DNA of 49,358 nucleotides from Candidatus Limnocylindria bacterium (GTDB taxonomy: Bacteria > Chloroflexota > Limnocylindria > P2-11E): positions 1-49,358 of the forward strand of contig DATDEH010000016.1 of NCBI GenBank assembly GCA_036523395.1. The letters run 5' to 3'. Of this stretch, positions 41,784 through 49,358 are shown piece by piece; within the stretch, counting starts at the first letter, position 1, and each line of letters begins with the position of its first letter. A program made the translations under genes and the position numbers. The notes under the pieces were generated by a model, which worked only from the letters and a program-made list of their open reading frames with translations, searched no databases and was not told where the DNA came from.

Positions 41784-42714
41784 TCCGTCGTCACACAGGA
41801 AATCATTCCGCGACGCCGGTAATCGGATCTTCCAGCAGGAGACCGAGGCGCAGCCCGGCATCATCAGCCTGCTTGCGGCGCGAACACCGACCGCGGTGCG
41901 CGAGCTGCCGCTCGAGAAGGTCATCCCGAACCCGTCGCAGCCACGGATGACCTGGCATGAAGAGACGCTGCAGGAGCTCGCCGCGTCCATCAAGGAACAC
42001 GGCGTGCTGCAGCCGATCCTTGTCCGGCCGTCGGGCGACCAGTACGAGATCATCGCCGGGGAACGGCGCTGGCGGTCGTCGAAGATCGCGGGCAAGGAGA
42101 CCATCCCGGCGATCGTCGAACGGTTCGACGACGCAACTGCGCTCGAGATCGCGCTGATCGAGAACCTCCAGCGCGAGGATCTCTCGCCGCTCGACGAGGC
42201 CGTGATCTACAAGAAGATGACCGACGAGCTCGGCTACTCGATCCGCCAGCTTGCGGGGAAGCTCGGCAAGGACAAGGGCTACGTAGAGAACCGCCTCCGA
42301 CTCGCGAGCGCGCCGGACGATGTCCGCGAGATGGTCGCCAAGCGCTACGACACCCTGTCCGCGGCGTACGAGCTGATGAAGCTCGAGGACAAGCGCCGCC
42401 GCCGCTCGCTCGCCAAGCAGATCCTCGCCGGTCAGCTGACGCTCATCCGGCTCCACGACCGGGTCGAGCGCATCCTTCACCCGCAGGAGCGCGGCTCGAA
42501 AGCCGAGCCGGCGATCCCCGCGCTGCGCGACGACGCTCTCATCACGGCGACGCGGAAGCTGAACGAGGCGCTGACCGAGCTGTCCCGCGCGGCCGGTGAC
42601 GACGGGAAGCTGACGATCCCGGAGAGCGACCGTCAGAACCTGGCGAAGTTCCTCACGATCTCGCGGGCACGCCTGGACAACCTGGTGGCGCGACTGAAGA
42701 GCGGCCGCGCGTGA
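41770..42714 (+). CDS. parB: Chromosome-partitioning protein ParB
   Basis: ParB is the CTP-dependent clamp that loads at parS and spreads. The 314-residue protein has the N-terminal CTP-binding domain with LQPILVR and GERRWR (97-102), a helix-turn-helix region (about 155-190, YSIRQLAGKLGKDKGYVENRLRLA) and a C-terminal dimerisation part. The GTG start lies within parA. The stop overlaps the start of the next small gene in GTGA. Confidence 0.94.
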   Translation: MLTSSPSSHRKSFRDAGNRIFQQETEAQPGIISLLAARTPTAVRELPLEKVIPNPSQPRMTWHEETLQELAASIKEHGVLQPILVRPSGDQYEIIAGERRWRSSKIAGKETIPAIVERFDDATALEIALIENLQREDLSPLDEAVIYKKMTDELGYSIRQLAGKLGKDKGYVENRLRLASAPDDVREMVAKRYDTLSAAYELMKLEDKRRRRSLAKQILAGQLTLIRLHDRVERILHPQERGSKAEPAIPALRDDALITATRKLNEALTELSRAAGDDGKLTIPESDRQNLAKFLTISRARLDNLVARLKSGRA

Positions 42715-42890
42715 GCGACCAGCGGCTGTCGGGACGGGGAAGCGTCATGTCCTTCGTCCTGATGACGGGGCTGGTCACCGCGGCCGCGATGGGCCTATTT
42801 GTCCTGCTGGATCCCAGGGCGCAGCTGTTCTGGGTGCAGCGGTGGGAAGCGCTGGCCGGGTTCGTCCGCTCGCTGTTCGGAGGCGGCTAG
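42711..42890 (+). CDS. 59-residue membrane protein in the parAB operon
   Basis: A GTG that overlaps the parB stop in GTGA opens a 59-codon frame. The product has one strong hydrophobic helix (about 13-35, MSFVLMTGLVTAAAMGLFVLL), a Trp-containing amphipathic stretch (FWVQRWEALAGFVRSLF) and a glycine end. It looks like a one-pass membrane protein. No family is recognised. The tight overlap argues that it is translated with parB. Its TAG interlocks with the stop of the convergent small ORF in CTAG. Confidence 0.65.
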   Translation: MSDQRLSGRGSVMSFVLMTGLVTAAAMGLFVLLDPRAQLFWVQRWEALAGFVRSLFGGG

Positions 42891-43030
42891 GACTCGAGGC
42901 GGACGCTGTTCTGGGCGGTGACGCGCTCGCGCTGGCTGCGGGCGTCGCGAAGGATCGACACGGCCGTCGTGGCGAGGCCGACTGCCCCGAAGAGGAAGAT
43001 CACGCTGTCGTTCGTCAGTAGTTCAAGCAC
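42887..43030 (-). CDS. 47-residue putative membrane protein
   Basis: A GTG-started frame encodes 47 residues with one hydrophobic helix (about 10-28, VIFLFGAVGLATTAVSIL) and a charged tail (RDARSQRERVTAQN). No Shine-Dalgarno sequence is clear. The stop shares CTAG with the convergent parB-linked gene. I do not recognise a family. The hydrophobic-then-charged composition supports coding, but the call is tentative. Confidence 0.4.
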   Translation of the reverse strand: MLELLTNDSVIFLFGAVGLATTAVSILRDARSQRERVTAQNSVRLES

Positions 43031-43057
43031 GTCGCATGTACAAGCAACGCACGTGCC

Positions 43058-43096
43058 ACGAGCAAGCGGCGGGCCGCTCGTTACGGACTGGTAACG
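43058..43096. repeat. Nested hairpins in the intergenic gap before the CNNM gene end
   Basis: ACGAG (43058-43062) pairs with CTCGT (43077-43081), with GCGGC/GCCGC inside. CGTTAC (43079-43084) pairs with GTAACG (43091-43096). The two overlap and are mutually exclusive. On the minus strand they follow the CNNM gene stop and a CTTTTTCTCTC tract, so they may take part in 3' end formation. Confidence 0.4.
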
Positions 43097-43112
43097 GTTT
43101 GAGAGAAAAAGG

Positions 43113-44420
43113 TCACGGCGCCTTCCGCTGAGGTCGCGACTTCTGCACACGGACCTGCGAAACGCGCCGTCCGTCGACGCCGGTGACCTGAAAGCGGTAT
43201 CCCTCGACCTCGACGGTGTCACCGACCTGTGCCAGCCGGCCCAGCCGGCCGAACACCATGCCGCCGATCGTGTCATACGGCTCGTCATTCAGCTCGAGCC
43301 GTACGCGCTCGCGCAGCTCGGCCAGCCCGACCAGGCCGTCCACGAGGTACACGCCGGGGGCTTCCTCGCGGATCGGCGGCGCGGTGTCCTTCTCGAACTC
43401 GTCGCCGACCTCGCCGACGAGCTCCTCCAGAACATCCTCGAGCGTCACGAGGCCGGCAGTGCCGCCGTACTCGTCGATGACGATCGCCAGCTGGGCGTGC
43501 TGCCGCCGGAACTCGGCGAGCGCCTGGTCAAGACGTAACGTTTCGGGGATCGCCGGCACACGCCGCATGATGTCGTGGGCCTTGGCCTTCGACATGCGAT
43601 CGACACCGACCAGATCCTTCACATGAACGACCCCGACGATGTGGTCGAGGTCGTCGCGATACACCGGAAAGCGGGAGAGGCGATGCTGCCGCGCCATCGC
43701 GATGAGCCCGACGAGATCGAGCTCCTCAGGCACGGCGACGATCTCCGTGCGCGGCACCATGACCTGACGCACGAGCGTGTCGGCGAAGTCGAGCGCGTTC
43801 CCGACGATCACACGCTCACTTTCCTGGAGCACGCCTTGACGCGCCGACGCAGCGATGAGCATCTTGAGTTCCTCGTCGCTATGGACGTTCAGGTCGGCGC
43901 GTGGCTTGATGCCGATCCAGCGCAGCAGAGAGTTCGCGCTGCCGTTGACGAACCAGATGAACGGGAACATGACTCGATAGAACAGGTCAAGCGGGTACGC
44001 ACACAGGAGTGCGAGCTGTACCGCCCGCTGGAGTGCGAGGTACTTCGGCGCGAGCTCGCCGACGACGATGTGGACGTAGGTGATCGCGCCGAACGCGAGA
44101 AGGAACGCGATGACATGGAACACCGGCTCGGGAAGCCACCGGAAGAGCGGCTCGACGAGCGCCGCGACCGCAGGCTCTCCGATCCAACCGATCGCGAGCG
44201 AGGCGAGCGTGACGCCGAGCTGCGCCGCGGAGATGTAGGTGTCGAGGCGCGAGGAGATGTGCGCACCGAGCTTGGCGCGGGCGCTGCCTGCCTTTGCGAG
44301 TTCCTGCAGCTGCGTCCCGCGAACGCGAACGAACGAGTACTCGGCCGCGACGAAGAATCCGTTCGCGAGGACGAGAAGGACAGCGATGACGGCGCCCCGA
44401 AGTGCCTCGGCCGCGTCCAT
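43113..44420 (-). CDS. CNNM/CorC-family membrane protein with CBS pair (hemolysin C-like)
   Basis: The 435-residue protein has a DUF21 (CNNM) membrane domain with four hydrophobic segments (about 1-180), a CBS pair (about 200-325, with MVPRTEIVAVPEE and YGGTAGLVTLEDVLEELVGE), and a C-terminal CorC_HlyC domain (about 345-425). Family members transport or sense Mg2+ or Co2+. I start at the ATG at 44420, where the first helix begins; the frame is open 21 codons earlier. It is divergent from the moaDE gene. Confidence 0.92.
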   Translation of the reverse strand: MDAAEALRGAVIAVLLVLANGFFVAAEYSFVRVRGTQLQELAKAGSARAKLGAHISSRLDTYISAAQLGVTLASLAIGWIGEPAVAALVEPLFRWLPEPVFHVIAFLLAFGAITYVHIVVGELAPKYLALQRAVQLALLCAYPLDLFYRVMFPFIWFVNGSANSLLRWIGIKPRADLNVHSDEELKMLIAASARQGVLQESERVIVGNALDFADTLVRQVMVPRTEIVAVPEELDLVGLIAMARQHRLSRFPVYRDDLDHIVGVVHVKDLVGVDRMSKAKAHDIMRRVPAIPETLRLDQALAEFRRQHAQLAIVIDEYGGTAGLVTLEDVLEELVGEVGDEFEKDTAPPIREEAPGVYLVDGLVGLAELRERVRLELNDEPYDTIGGMVFGRLGRLAQVGDTVEVEGYRFQVTGVDGRRVSQVRVQKSRPQRKAP

Positions 44421-44464
44421 GCCCGGTGAATTCTCGCACCGAATAGACCTGCGCCGTTCGCGCC

Positions 44465-44470
44465 TAAACT
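44465..44470 (+). promoter_or_regulatory. -10 element for leaderless moaDE mRNA
   Basis: TAAACT ends 7 nt before the ATG at 44478, so transcription would start at the A of the start codon or one base before it. The only Shine-Dalgarno-like bases (AGGTGA) touch the ATG, which fits leaderless initiation better. The -35 is poor. Confidence 0.4.
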
Positions 44471-44477
44471 CAGGTGA

Positions 44478-45143
44478 ATGCACGTGCTGGTGCGGCTATT
44501 CGCCTCGTACCGCGAGGCCGCCGGCGTCGGTCGGATGGAGCTGGAATTGCCGCCGGGAGCGACCGTCAAGGACGCGATCGCGAGGATCGTCAAAGACCAC
44601 CCGCTCATCGCCGAGGGCCGCCAGGTCGTCATCGCGAAGAATCACGAATACGTGGCGCCGGACGAGCCGCTCGCGGACGGCGACGAGGTCGCCCTCATCC
44701 CGCCCGTCTCCGGTGGCGCCACGACCGTCGCGCCGATCGTCGTTTCCGGCTCGGCCCTGTCTGTCGACGACGCGCTCGCCGCGGTGCGCGACTCCGGGTT
44801 CGGCGGCATCGTCGTGTTCCTCGGGACGGTGCGCGACCGCAGCCGCGGCAAACGCGTGACGCATCTCGAGTACGAGGCCTACGCCGAGATGGCCGAGACG
44901 AAGATGCGCGAGATCGCGCAGCGGCTCCAGACCAAGCACGCGCCACTGCGCCTTGTGATGCATCACCGGATCGGCGACCTCGCGATCGGCGACATCGCCG
45001 TCATCGTCGCCGCCGGCGCGCCGCATCGAGACGCCGCGTTCACCGCCGCTCGCGCCGCGATCGACGAGCTGAAGACGGTCGTGCCGATCTGGAAGAAGGA
45101 GCACTCGGACGATGGGGCGGTCTGGATCGAGGATCATGCCTGA
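44478..45143 (+). CDS. MoaD-MoaE fusion, molybdopterin synthase
   Basis: Molybdopterin synthase adds two sulfurs to cPMP. The 221-residue protein joins a MoaD beta-grasp domain (1-80, ending PPVSGG) to a MoaE domain (about 82-221, with FLGTVRDRSRG, LEYEAYAEMAE, HRIGDLAIGD and PIWKKEH). MoaD must carry its thiocarboxylate on the last Gly, so in the fusion Gly80 has to be freed by cleavage, as reported for mycobacterial MoaX, or work otherwise. The EVE gene start overlaps its stop. No other molybdenum cofactor gene is nearby. Confidence 0.92.
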   Translation: MHVLVRLFASYREAAGVGRMELELPPGATVKDAIARIVKDHPLIAEGRQVVIAKNHEYVAPDEPLADGDEVALIPPVSGGATTVAPIVVSGSALSVDDALAAVRDSGFGGIVVFLGTVRDRSRGKRVTHLEYEAYAEMAETKMREIAQRLQTKHAPLRLVMHHRIGDLAIGDIAVIVAAGAPHRDAAFTAARAAIDELKTVVPIWKKEHSDDGAVWIEDHA

Positions 45144-45603
45144 GCTTAAGAATCACTGGCTGATCGTCACGAGCCCCGACAACTACGAGAAGACGCGCAA
45201 GCTGCGCTTCACGCAGCAGGGTGTGAAGAGCCGGCACCGGCGCAAGGCCGAGCGCATGGCACCGGGCGATCGCGTGTGCTGGTACCTCACCGGCATCCAA
45301 GCGTTCGCGGCGACGGCGACGATCACGTCGCCGTACTTCGAAGGCAGCGAGCCGATCTGGGTGAGCGAGAAGACCGGCGATACGTATCCGTGGCGCTTCA
45401 AGATCAAGAAGGATCACGCGGTCGATCCCGATCGCGCGATCAGAGCCGAGTCGCTGCTCGGGAAGCTCACGCACGTGAAGCGCTGGCCGAAGGAGCACTG
45501 GCGGCTCGCATTCCAGGGCAACGTCCACGAGCTCGACGCGAAGGACTTCGACGTCATCGAAGCGGCGATCGCCGCGGCAGAGGCCCAGCGGAGCGCGGCC
45601 TGA
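45136..45603 (+). CDS. EVE domain-containing protein
   Basis: The 155-residue protein has the PUA-like EVE fold seen in proteins that recognise modified bases: HWLIVTSPDNYEKTR at the start, PGDRVCWYLTGIQAFAATATITSPYFEG in the middle and PWRFKIKK plus HWRLAFQGNVHELDAKDFDVIEAAI at the end. The aromatic cage residues (Trp/Tyr) appear intact. Its ligand is unknown. The ATG overlaps the moaDE stop by 8 nt. The glcD gene follows immediately. Confidence 0.88.
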   Translation: MPELKNHWLIVTSPDNYEKTRKLRFTQQGVKSRHRRKAERMAPGDRVCWYLTGIQAFAATATITSPYFEGSEPIWVSEKTGDTYPWRFKIKKDHAVDPDRAIRAESLLGKLTHVKRWPKEHWRLAFQGNVHELDAKDFDVIEAAIAAAEAQRSAA

Positions 45604-45608
45604 CCGCG

Positions 45609-47042
45609 TTGCGCGGTCTCACCGGGGAGCTCGTCGCGATCTGCGGAGCCGAGCACGTCTTTTCGCAGCCGGACGATCTGCGCGTGTTCGAGTACGACGC
45701 GGGCTTCGATCGCCATCCGCCGATCGCCGTCGTCGTACCCGGCACGACTGAGGAGATCGCCGCGTGCGTGAAGGCTGCGGTCCGTGCCGGCGTAGCGGTG
45801 GTGCCGCGTGGCGCGGGCACCGGTCTTTCCGGCGGCACGATCGCGTGTGGCGGCGCGCTGGTCGTCGCGACGTCGCGCCTCCGACGCGTGCTCGCGATCG
45901 ACGCGGTCGGTCAGACCGCCCTCGTCGAGCCCGGCGTGCCGAACCTCCAGATCACGACCGCGGCGCGCGAGGCCGGTCTCTTCTTCGCGCCCGATCCCGC
46001 GAGCCAGCGCGTCTCGACGATCGGCGGGAACATCGGAACGAACGCGGGTGGCCCGCACGCCCTCCGCTACGGGTCGATCGTCAATCACGTTCTCGGCGTG
46101 GAGATGGTCCTGGCCGATGGCGAGATCGCGGTCTTCGGCGGACGCACCGCGGATCTCCCGGGATACGACTGCGTACCGTTCATCGTGGGCAGCGAAGGGA
46201 CCATCGGCATCGTGACGAAGGCGTGGGTCCGCTTGCTCCCCCTCCCCGAAGACACGCGCACGTTCGTCGCACTGTTCCGCGACGTCGAGTCCGGCGCCCG
46301 AGCCGCGAGCGAGATCATCGCCCGAGGCATCGTTCCGGCGGCGATGGAGATGCTCGACCAGACGACGATCCGCGCCGTGAACGCCGCCTTCGACGCCCAC
46401 CTGTCGGAGGAGGCTGGGTCGCTGCTGCTGGTGGAGGTCGAGGGCCTCCGCGAGGAGACCGCGGCGGCTGCGTCGGCGATCGTCACGGTGTGCGAGGCGC
46501 GGGGCGCGTTCGGCGTGCGCACGGCAGCGACACCGGCGGAGCGCGAGCTCTTATGGAAGGCGCGTAAGCTCGGCTACCCCGCGCTCGCGCGAATCCGCCC
46601 GAACAACTATCTCCACGACGCGGTCGTGCCGCGCTCGAAGCTTCCCGAGGTGCTCGCGCAGGTGAACGCGATCGCCGACCGCTACGGCTACGTCATCGCG
46701 AACATGTTCCACATCGGCGACGGCAACCTTCATCCGGTGCTGCTCTTCGACGGCGCGGTGGAGCCGATCGAGCGCGTCATGGAGGCCAGCGCGGAGATCC
46801 TCAAGGTCGCGATCGACGCCGGTGGGACCCTCTCGGGTGAGCACGGGATCGGACTCGAGAAGAACCACTTCATGTTCTGGGTCTTCGGGCCCGAGGACCT
46901 CGACGCGATGCAGCGCGCGCGCGGTGCGTTCGATCCGAACGGCACGATGAATCCTGGAAAGATCTTCCCCGGCGGCTCGACCTGCTCGGACATCCCGACC
47001 GAGCGCATCAAGCGCGGCCTCGCTGAGGGCATGTGGGTGTAG
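45609..47042 (+). CDS. glcD: Glycolate oxidase subunit GlcD, FAD-linked oxidase
   Basis: GlcD is the catalytic flavoprotein that oxidises glycolate (or D-lactate) to glyoxylate. The 477-residue product has a PCMH-type FAD domain (about 35-215; VVPRGAGTGLSGG, STIGGNIGTNAGGPHALRYGS, IVGSEGTIGIVTKA) and an FAD-oxidase C-terminal domain (about 220-460; NMFHIGDGNLHPVLL, SGEHGIGLEKNHFM). The start is the TTG at 45609, or the CTG at 45600, which overlaps the EVE stop in CTGA. It overlaps glcE by 10 nt. Confidence 0.93.
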   Translation: MRGLTGELVAICGAEHVFSQPDDLRVFEYDAGFDRHPPIAVVVPGTTEEIAACVKAAVRAGVAVVPRGAGTGLSGGTIACGGALVVATSRLRRVLAIDAVGQTALVEPGVPNLQITTAAREAGLFFAPDPASQRVSTIGGNIGTNAGGPHALRYGSIVNHVLGVEMVLADGEIAVFGGRTADLPGYDCVPFIVGSEGTIGIVTKAWVRLLPLPEDTRTFVALFRDVESGARAASEIIARGIVPAAMEMLDQTTIRAVNAAFDAHLSEEAGSLLLVEVEGLREETAAAASAIVTVCEARGAFGVRTAATPAERELLWKARKLGYPALARIRPNNYLHDAVVPRSKLPEVLAQVNAIADRYGYVIANMFHIGDGNLHPVLLFDGAVEPIERVMEASAEILKVAIDAGGTLSGEHGIGLEKNHFMFWVFGPEDLDAMQRARGAFDPNGTMNPGKIFPGGSTCSDIPTERIKRGLAEGMWV

Positions 47043-48223
47043 CCACGCAGGTCGCGGTCGGTGAGCGAGCGGTCGACGGCATGGTGCCGTCGCGCACGGT
47101 GCGGCCCGAGACGACCGAAGAGCTCGCCGGCGTCATCACCGCGGCTGGCGGCGCAGGCGAGGCCGTCGCCCTCTGGGGTGGCGGGACACGCATCGGCGTC
47201 GGCGATCCGCCGGAGCGATACGACATCGCGGTCGACCTCACCGGACTCACCGGCATCGTCGAGCACTCGCCGGCGGATCTGGTCTGCACCGTTCGCGCGG
47301 GCACGACCCTCGCCGAGCTCGCGAGCGCTCTCAGCGCGAGCGGTCAGCGTTGGCCGGTCGAGGCTCCGCGCCGCGAGCGGGCGACCGTGGGCGGCACGAT
47401 CGCGAGCGCAGCGGCCGGCCCATCGCGTCTGCGTTACCAGCATCCGCGCGACTGGATCATCGGCTGCACGGCCGTGCTCGGCGACGGCACCATCACCCGC
47501 GCTGGCGGACGGGTCGTGAAGAACGCGACCGGGTACGACCTCACGCGCCTGTACAGCGGTAGCTACGGAACGCTCGTCGCGCTCGCCGAGGTGACGCTGA
47601 AGCTGATGGCGCTGCCCGAAAGGACCGCGACCCTGCGCGCGACGGCAGCCGACGTTCGCGACGCCCTCCGCGTCGCGGCCGATCTGCGGGCGATGCATCT
47701 GCCGCTCGACGCGCTTGCAGTCGTGACGGGCGGCGCAGCCGAACGCGTCGGCGGCTCGCGCACGTGCGTGTTCATCCGCATCGCCGGCCCCGACGCCGCG
47801 GTCGAGCGGGTCACGAGCGCGGTGCGTGAACGCTTCGGCGCCACTCCGTTCGACGCCCGCGCCTGGGACGACATCACTTCGCTGCCCGCGACGTCGGATC
47901 GGGTCGCGCGGGCCGGGTGGCCCGCGGGCTACGACGTGCCGTCCGGGCTCGACCTTTCGAACGCCCTGATCTATCCCGGCAGTGGCATCGCCTTCGTACT
48001 GAGCGCCTTGGATGTCGAGGCGTTCGGCCGCATGCGCGCGAGCCTCGAAGCCGCGGACGGCGCGCTGATCGTCGAACGCGCCGACGCCGACTTCAAGCGC
48101 GCGGTGGGTGGAGCGTGGGGCCGTCCGCGCGTTCCGCTGTCGATCGCGCGCGCGCTGAAAGATCGCTTCGACCCGCATGGCGTCCTCGCGCCCGGCCGCG
48201 TCCCGTTAGCCTCGAGCACGTGA
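47033..48223 (+). CDS. glcE: Glycolate oxidase subunit GlcE, FAD-binding
   Basis: GlcE is the second FAD-binding subunit of the membrane-associated glycolate oxidase. The 396-residue protein has a PCMH FAD domain (ALWGGGTRIGVGD, ATVGGTIASAAAGPSRLRYQHPRD, GGRVVKNATGYDLTRLYSGSYGTL) and a shorter C-terminal domain that ends RFDPHGVLAPGR. It is somewhat longer than E. coli GlcE. The GTG start lies inside glcD, and the stop overlaps glcF in GTGA. Confidence 0.91.
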   Translation: MGVATQVAVGERAVDGMVPSRTVRPETTEELAGVITAAGGAGEAVALWGGGTRIGVGDPPERYDIAVDLTGLTGIVEHSPADLVCTVRAGTTLAELASALSASGQRWPVEAPRRERATVGGTIASAAAGPSRLRYQHPRDWIIGCTAVLGDGTITRAGGRVVKNATGYDLTRLYSGSYGTLVALAEVTLKLMALPERTATLRATAADVRDALRVAADLRAMHLPLDALAVVTGGAAERVGGSRTCVFIRIAGPDAAVERVTSAVRERFGATPFDARAWDDITSLPATSDRVARAGWPAGYDVPSGLDLSNALIYPGSGIAFVLSALDVEAFGRMRASLEAADGALIVERADADFKRAVGGAWGRPRVPLSIARALKDRFDPHGVLAPGRVPLASST

Positions 48224-49358
48224 CGCTCGCTCCGCTACGGGCGGTCGAAGGCGGCCTCCGCCAGTGCATCCACTGCGGGATGTGTCTCGAGGCCTGCCCG
48301 ACGTATCAGATCACTCGGCTCGAGACGGAGTCGCCGCGCGGTCGGATCCATCTCATGATCAACATGCTCGAGGGCGGACCGATCAGCGAGACGACGAAGC
48401 TGCATCTCGACCGCTGCCTCGCCTGTCGCGCTTGCGAGGTCGTATGTCCGTCCGGCGTCCCGTACGGCCAACTCATCGAGGCCGCGCGCACGGTCATCTC
48501 TGAAGACGCGGCCCCGCGGCGCGGCTGGCTTTCCGGTCGGCTTCGCCGTCTCGCGCTCCTCGTCCTCGCGGATCCGCCATCGCTCGCACGCGCCGCCGCC
48601 GTGCTCGGCCTCTACGAACGGCTTGGTATTCGCAGGTTGGCACACGCCATCGGTCTCACGCGCGTGTTGCCGCGCGGCCTGGGTCGCCTCGAGGCGCTCT
48701 ACCCGCCGTTCGGCCGCCCGCGCTACCGCGCGCCGGTGCCACCGCCCGCACCGCGCGCACGCGTCGCGCTGCTGCTCGGGTGCGTGATGCGCGTCGCGTA
48801 TGGCGACGTGCATACCGCTGCCGCTCGCATCCTGTCGCGGCAGAATGTCGCCGTCGTCGACGCGCCCGGCCAAACGTGCTGCGGTGCGCTTCACGCGCAC
48901 GCGGGTGAGCGCGAGGATGCGCGCGCGCTCGCGCGCCGGAACATTGCCGCCTTCGAGGACGCGGAGGTCGACGTGGTCGTCGTCGACGCCGCGGGCTGCG
49001 GGGCGCAGCTGAAGGGGTATGGGCATCTGCTCGCCGACGACTCCGTGTGGAAGGCCCGCGCCGCCGCGTTCGCCGCGAAAGTGCGCGACGTCAGCGAATA
49101 CCTTGTGGAGGTTGCCGGCGAACGGCTCGGACGTCTTGATCTTCGCGCGACGTACCAGGATCCTTGCCATCTCGCGCACGCGCAGGGGATCCGGAAGCAG
49201 CCGCGCGACCTCTTGTCGCGCGTGCACGGTCTCGAGCTGCTCGATATGGCCGACGCGGACGTTTGCTGCGGAAGCGCCGGCTCATACAACGTCACGCAGC
49301 CGGAGTATTCGGACCGGCTGCTAGCTCGGAAAGTTGATGCGATCCTCGCGACGGGCGC
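48220..49358 (+). CDS. glcF: Glycolate oxidase iron-sulfur subunit GlcF, cut by window end
   Basis: GlcF carries electrons from GlcDE to the quinone pool. The visible 379 residues start at GTG 48220 and contain two 4Fe-4S motifs, CIHCGMCLEACP (Cys16, 19, 22, 26) and CLACRACEVVCP (Cys66, 69, 72, 76), then two CCG-type domains (QTCCGALHAHAG and VCCGSAGSYN). No stop is reached before 49358, so the 3' end lies outside. The family is about 400-440 residues, so most of the gene is present. Confidence 0.92.
   Translation, partial: MTLAPLRAVEGGLRQCIHCGMCLEACPTYQITRLETESPRGRIHLMINMLEGGPISETTKLHLDRCLACRACEVVCPSGVPYGQLIEAARTVISEDAAPRRGWLSGRLRRLALLVLADPPSLARAAAVLGLYERLGIRRLAHAIGLTRVLPRGLGRLEALYPPFGRPRYRAPVPPPAPRARVALLLGCVMRVAYGDVHTAAARILSRQNVAVVDAPGQTCCGALHAHAGEREDARALARRNIAAFEDAEVDVVVVDAAGCGAQLKGYGHLLADDSVWKARAAAFAAKVRDVSEYLVEVAGERLGRLDLRATYQDPCHLAHAQGIRKQPRDLLSRVHGLELLDMADADVCCGSAGSYNVTQPEYSDRLLARKVDAILATG

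Overview
This is a high-GC, gene-dense chromosomal segment of a bacterium with many GTG starts, 1-14 nt gene overlaps and few spacers. The gene set points to a free-living heterotroph. A complete division and cell-wall cluster carries the small basic protein gene between ftsQ and ftsA, which is typical of Gram-positive-related lineages. This, with xylose catabolism, glycolate oxidase and a vanadium haloperoxidase, fits a soil or freshwater Chloroflexota (Limnocylindria-like) best. The taxon is an inference, because no 16S rRNA or diagnostic marker is present.

Positions 1-18160 hold a minus-strand dcw cluster, in transcription order mraZ, rsmH, ftsL, ftsI, murF, mraY, pgeF, murD, ftsW, murG, murC, murB, ddl, ftsQ, sbp, ftsA, ftsZ, followed by a small membrane protein gene and a 26-residue microprotein. 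A TTGACA promoter and three MraZ boxes precede mraZ. murE is not in the cluster and pgeF sits inside it. Positions 18358-21857 (minus) hold prolyl oligopeptidase, a zinc-ribbon protein and fabH. Positions 21885-25841 hold a membrane-anchored Clp-fold protease (plus), then a DrrAB-type ABC exporter with a GNAT protein (minus). The exporter has a long leader containing a promoter, an upstream ORF and an intrinsic terminator that looks like a transcription attenuator. A DUF5670 microprotein follows.

Positions 25956-36783 form a xylose island: xylA (plus), an xylFHG-type sugar ABC importer (minus), then a plus-strand operon of an FG-GAP/ASPIC protein, a vanadium-dependent haloperoxidase and xylB, and finally an aldose 1-epimerase (minus). 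All residues expected to bind vanadate are present. The coupling of a secreted haloperoxidase to xylulokinase is the most unusual gene association here.

Positions 36934-40099 (minus) carry a tRNA with CAT anticodon, a threonine dehydratase, RNase HI, a degenerate phosphotransferase, the RNase P RNA and a CHRD lipoprotein. Positions 40217-42890 (plus) carry a Yip1-family membrane protein, parA, parB and a 59-residue membrane protein. A CNNM/CorC-type CBS protein (minus) follows. Positions 44478-49358 form a plus-strand operon of a MoaD-MoaE fusion, an EVE-domain protein and glycolate oxidase glcD, glcE and glcF, with glcF cut by the window end.

Recurring themes are convergent genes whose stop codons interlock in CTAG or TTAA, genes with no ATG, GTG or TTG where a start is expected (rsmH, ftsQ, threonine dehydratase), and several microproteins of 26-59 residues. 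No CRISPR array, transposase, integrase or prophage gene was seen.
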